This document shows, piece by piece, positions 61,247-64,000 of a stretch of 64,000 nucleotides of DNA (position 1 is the first letter of the stretch; each line of letters starts with the position of its first letter). This stretch comes from Bradyrhizobium sp. AUGA SZCCT0158 (GTDB lineage Bacteria; Pseudomonadota; Alphaproteobacteria; Rhizobiales; Xanthobacteraceae). A model generated the notes under the pieces. That model was not told the DNA's origin. It was given only the letters and a program-made list of their open reading frames with translations, and did no database searches. The stretch is from contig NZ_JAFCME010000011.1 of assembly GCF_018130065.1 (NCBI RefSeq), positions 62,001 through 126,000 of the forward strand, read 5' to 3'. The position numbers and the translations under genes were made by a program.

Positions 61247-62050
61247 ATGCTCGACCAGCAAACCATCGACCGCCTGGCGCAGCGTCTCGACGAGGCCGAA
61301 CGCAGCAAGTCGCTGATCCCTGCGTTCACGTCGGAATATCCGGATCTGACGATCGAGGATGCCTATGCGATCCAGCGGGCGTGGACCAGGGTCCAGCTGT
61401 CGCGCGGCCGCAGCATCAAGGGCCACAAGATCGGTCTGACGTCGAAGGCGATGCAGAACGCGGTGGGTATCTCCGAGCCTGACTTCGGCGTGCTGTTCGC
61501 GGACATGTTCTATTCGGACGCCGGCACCATTCCGTTCGACCGCTTCCACGCCCCGCGCATCGAGGTCGAACTGGCGTTCGTCCTGAAGGCGCCGCTGAAG
61601 GGGCCAGACTGCACGCTGTTCGACGTGCTCAACGCCACCGACTACGTCACGCCCGCGCTCGAAATTTTGGAAACGCGCATGCACCGGATAGACCCTGAGA
61701 CAAAGGCGCCGCGCAAGGTCACGGACACGATCTCCGACAATGCGGCGAACGCGGCGCTGGTGGTCGGCGGCCGGCCGTTCCGGCCGCTGGACGCAGATCT
61801 GCGCTGGATCGGCGCATTGCTGTTTCGCAACGGGCAGATCGAGGAGACCGGGATCGCGGCCGGCGTCCTCAACCACCCGGCCAATGGCGTGGCGTGGCTC
61901 GCCAACCGGCTGGCTCGCCATGACGAGCACCTGGCTGCAGGCGAAGTGGTGTTGGCGGGATCCTTTACGCGCCCGGTCGAAATCAGCAAGGGCGATACGT
62001 TTCACGCTGATTACGGTCCATTCGGATCGGTCTCCTGCCAATTCGTCTGA
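61247..62050 (+). CDS. hpaH: 2-oxohept-4-ene-1,7-dioate hydratase (HpaH/HpcG type)
   Basis: A 267-residue enzyme, the same length as the HpaH/HpcG family. Core motifs: SIKGHKIGLTSKAMQNAVGI, then EPDFGVLFADMF, PRIEVELAFVL (metal-binding Glu) and AGSFTRPVEI. It hydrates 2-oxo-alkenoates in the homoprotocatechuate meta-cleavage route or a parallel pathway. Its neighbour FAH protein suits the preceding step. The true substrate depends on the missing ring-cleavage enzyme. Confidence 0.88.
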   Translation: MLDQQTIDRLAQRLDEAERSKSLIPAFTSEYPDLTIEDAYAIQRAWTRVQLSRGRSIKGHKIGLTSKAMQNAVGISEPDFGVLFADMFYSDAGTIPFDRFHAPRIEVELAFVLKAPLKGPDCTLFDVLNATDYVTPALEILETRMHRIDPETKAPRKVTDTISDNAANAALVVGGRPFRPLDADLRWIGALLFRNGQIEETGIAAGVLNHPANGVAWLANRLARHDEHLAAGEVVLAGSFTRPVEISKGDTFHADYGPFGSVSCQFV

Positions 62051-62079
62051 GCGAGTATTCATCAAAGCGAGGTGTGCAA

Positions 62080-62460
62080 ATGGCACGACGCAAGAGCATC
62101 TATATCGGCGAGTTCAAGCATGCCAACCCGATTCCGAATGCATGCCGGATCGGCAATCTCCTGATGTCGGGTGTCATCCTCGGTCGCGACGCCGCCGGCG
62201 TCATGCCCGAACGCATCGAGGAGCAGTGCGCCAACATGTTCGCCCACATGAAGGCCATTGTGGAAGCCGGCGGCGGCACCACCGACGACATCATCAAGAT
62301 GACGGTGTGGCTGCAGGACCGCACCCAGCGCGCGCCTGTTAACACCGAGTGGCTGAAGATGTTTCCGGACGAGCATTCGCGCCCCGCCCGTCATGCGCTG
62401 CAGATGAACATGGATGGCGGCGCGCTGGTGCAATGCGACTTCACCGCCGTGATCGGCTGA
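62080..62460 (+). CDS. RidA/YjgF-family enamine/imine deaminase-like protein
   Basis: A 126-residue trimeric-fold protein from ATG 62080 (GAGG 8 nt upstream). The RidA-type features are GNLLMSGVILGRDA, the TTDDIIKMTVWLQD helix and HSRPARHALQM, in which the Arg binds the substrate carboxylate. RidA relatives hydrolyse reactive enamines or, in catabolic operons, act on 2-aminomuconate-like or aminoacrylate-like intermediates. Its presence hints that a nitrogen-bearing intermediate may occur in the pathway (inference). Confidence 0.87.
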   Translation: MARRKSIYIGEFKHANPIPNACRIGNLLMSGVILGRDAAGVMPERIEEQCANMFAHMKAIVEAGGGTTDDIIKMTVWLQDRTQRAPVNTEWLKMFPDEHSRPARHALQMNMDGGALVQCDFTAVIG

Positions 62461-62483
62461 CGCGCCCGAGGAGAGGACATACC

Positions 62484-63359
62484 ATGCCGGACTATCTGCC
62501 GTTCGATCCGAACCCGCGCCGTCCTTTGAGGCTGCCGCCGCCGAAGAGCATCGACAGCCAGTTTCACGTGCTGGGGCCGGTGGAAAAATATCCGATCCGG
62601 GCAGGGGCGGCCTACCAGATGCCGTCAGCGACCTGGGAGGCGGCGCTGCGCGTCCACAAGGCGCTCGGCATCGAGCGCGGCATCATCGTGCAAACCACGA
62701 CCTATGGCGCCGATCATTCCGTGGTGCTCGATGGCCTGGCTGCGATGGGGCCGAACTATCGCGCCTGCGCCAACGCACTGGTCTTTGCCGAAGCCGATGA
62801 CGCCTACCTTGCCAAGCTCGATGCCGCAGGCGTCGGCGGGGCGCGCTTCAGTTTCCGAAAAGAGCTCGGCGCGGTGCTGTCGGACAAGGATTTCGAGCGC
62901 GCCATTGCGCGCATCCGCGAACTCGGTTGGTACGCCAAGTTCCAGCCCGAGAAGGATGGCATCGTCGGCAATCTCGACAAGATCCGCGGGCTGAACGTGC
63001 CTGTCCTGATCGATCACATGGGGCGGCCCGATCCGCTGCGCGGCAAGGACGATCCGAATTTGCGCGCGGTGCTCGATCTGCTCTCGAAGGGCAATTTCTG
63101 GGTGATGCTTTCGCTCGGCGAGAAGACCTCGAAGGCCGGCCCGCCGTGGGACGACGTCATTCCGATCGCCCGCGCCTATATCGAGGCGGCGCCCGACCGC
63201 TGCGTATGGGCCAGCGATTGGCCGCATCCGGTTTCGGTCGTCCAGCCCCCCAACGACGCGGATTTGCTGGAATTGCTCTATCGCTATGCGCCTGATGAGG
63301 CCGAGCTCGAGAAAATTCTGGTGACCAATCCGGCAAGCCTGTTTGGGTTCGACAAATAA
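62484..63359 (+). CDS. Amidohydrolase-family protein (PDC-lactonase-like)
   Basis: A 291-residue TIM-barrel hydrolase from ATG 62484 (GAGGAGAGG RBS). Related to 2-pyrone-4,6-dicarboxylate lactonase: KSIDSQFHVLGP at the start, VLIDHMGRPDP in the middle and VWASDWPHPV near the end, with the catalytic Asp in SDWPHP. The usual metal motif D-x-H-x-H reads D24-S-Q26-F-H28, so the first His is Gln, consistent with a metal-independent member. It is the last gene of the operon; likely opens a lactone or hydrolyses an amide/ester product. Confidence 0.86.
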   Translation: MPDYLPFDPNPRRPLRLPPPKSIDSQFHVLGPVEKYPIRAGAAYQMPSATWEAALRVHKALGIERGIIVQTTTYGADHSVVLDGLAAMGPNYRACANALVFAEADDAYLAKLDAAGVGGARFSFRKELGAVLSDKDFERAIARIRELGWYAKFQPEKDGIVGNLDKIRGLNVPVLIDHMGRPDPLRGKDDPNLRAVLDLLSKGNFWVMLSLGEKTSKAGPPWDDVIPIARAYIEAAPDRCVWASDWPHPVSVVQPPNDADLLELLYRYAPDEAELEKILVTNPASLFGFDK

Positions 63360-63563
63360 ACTGGGACAGTGCTTGCTGCGGCAAGGGGCAGGCAGATTAC
63401 GGTGACAGTGCACTTAACCTAAGAGCGATCGGCTTGGTGAATTTTTGCACTGTCACAATCTTTGCAGATTTGGCACAGGGCACGCTGCCGGCCAGATCGG
63501 GCGCGCGCGGATTGCATCAGCCGCGCTTCGTTGTGCGAGCGAGCCATTCCGTGGCGCGCTGAG

Positions 63564-64000
63564 TCAGGCGCGATCGGGTAGATCAAGATAGGCCAGACGA
63601 TCCATGACGCCATCCGCGAGCCCCACCCTGTAGACGGCTTCAGCGAAACGCCTGTCGTCGGCTGTTCGGGTCAGTTTGCCATTGGCCATGCGCTGCGGCA
63701 ATAGCGCACAAACCGGTTCGAGCATTTCGATCTCGAAAGGAACGTTGACGCCGGCGGTCATCGAGCACGGCCCGGGGGTGAGCAACCGGGTAGCGATCAA
63801 TTCGCCTTCGTCCATCGAACTCTCGAGCCCCACGTCGAGCAGCCATACCTTGGAGTTGCGGAGAATGTCGGTGGCGATCAGACCCACAACGTCGTGACGT
63901 TGCTCGATCAGGAGTATTGCAAACTGCGATGCGCGCATCGCCTCCAGCATCAGCCGCTCGTCGGACTGCGCGTCGCATTTGGCCGACCTCGCGTAACGAT
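63564..64000 (-). CDS. Hypothetical protein, start outside the window
   Basis: The frame is open from the right edge to a stop at 63564, giving at least 145 residues. The visible part (RYARSAKCDAQSDERLMLEA, then ILLIEQRHDVVGLIATDIL) looks like a compact alpha/beta domain with alternating hydrophobic strands (VWLLDVGLES, LIATRLLTPG). Internal ATGs at 63950 and 63935 exist, but coding-like sequence continues upstream, so the true start is probably beyond position 64000. Family not recognised. Confidence 0.6.
   Translation of the reverse strand, partial: RYARSAKCDAQSDERLMLEAMRASQFAILLIEQRHDVVGLIATDILRNSKVWLLDVGLESSMDEGELIATRLLTPGPCSMTAGVNVPFEIEMLEPVCALLPQRMANGKLTRTADDRRFAEAVYRVGLADGVMDRLAYLDLPDRA

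Overview
The window looks like chromosome of a Bradyrhizobium-like alphaproteobacterium (Nitrobacteraceae). The evidence is GC-rich coding sequence with strong third-position bias, a red-type (form IC) RuBisCO operon with cbbX, a very large NAD-dependent glutamate dehydrogenase, a PqqA peptide of the sort seen in bradyrhizobia, and two copies of a palindromic intergenic element typical of Rhizobiales. I saw no tRNA, rRNA, insertion sequence, phage gene or CRISPR array.

Layout. (1) 1-2.2 kb: the 5' part of a bifunctional penicillin-binding protein (minus strand, cut by the left edge) and a small secreted protein. (2) 2.6-5.8 kb: a TRAP transporter dctPQM of the TakP type. (3) 5.9-14.7 kb: an XRE-cupin regulator divergent from a peptide/opine-type ABC importer (binding protein, two permeases, one fused double ATPase) that surrounds a D-amino-acid-oxidase-like flavoprotein and a GhrA-type 2-hydroxyacid dehydrogenase. 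(4) 14.7-19.5 kb: NAD-glutamate dehydrogenase. (5) 19.9-48.1 kb: a long methanol/quinoprotein island, described below. (6) 48.1-57.7 kb: a DUF1232 protein, then cbbR divergent from cbbFPTALSX. (7) 57.8-63.4 kb: an IclR regulator divergent from a catabolic operon (Bug-type binding protein, flavin reductase, FAH-family hydrolase, HpaH-type hydratase, RidA, amidohydrolase). (8) 63.6-64.0 kb: a hypothetical gene cut by the right edge.

The island reads as one physiology. The minus operon xoxF - cytochrome c - frmA - gfa oxidises methanol with a lanthanide/PQQ dehydrogenase, passes the electrons to a cytochrome, and feeds formaldehyde into the glutathione pathway. fghA, at 42.4 kb, completes that pathway to formate. 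An unflagged 26-residue PqqA peptide gene lies at 28658-28738 with no pqqBCDE beside it. Around it are the accessory proteins that accompany quinoprotein dehydrogenases: a SoxYZ-like carrier, a zinc metallohydrolase, an MxaJ/XoxJ-like binding protein, a Cys-x3-Cys-Trp rhodanese-like protein, and a five-gene operon with a periplasmic binding protein, a beta-propeller and an ABC-2 transporter that resembles lanthanide-uptake (lut) loci. A LuxR-type response regulator/HisKA_3 kinase pair and a TonB-dependent receptor close the island. The adjacent CBB operon suggests that methanol carbon is oxidised to CO2 and refixed (inference).

The least explained parts are a three-gene operon (26297-28310) encoding an ExbB/MotA-family channel with two unfamiliar membrane-anchored partners, divergent from the orphan pqqA, and two tandem-repeat arrays that flank pqqA.
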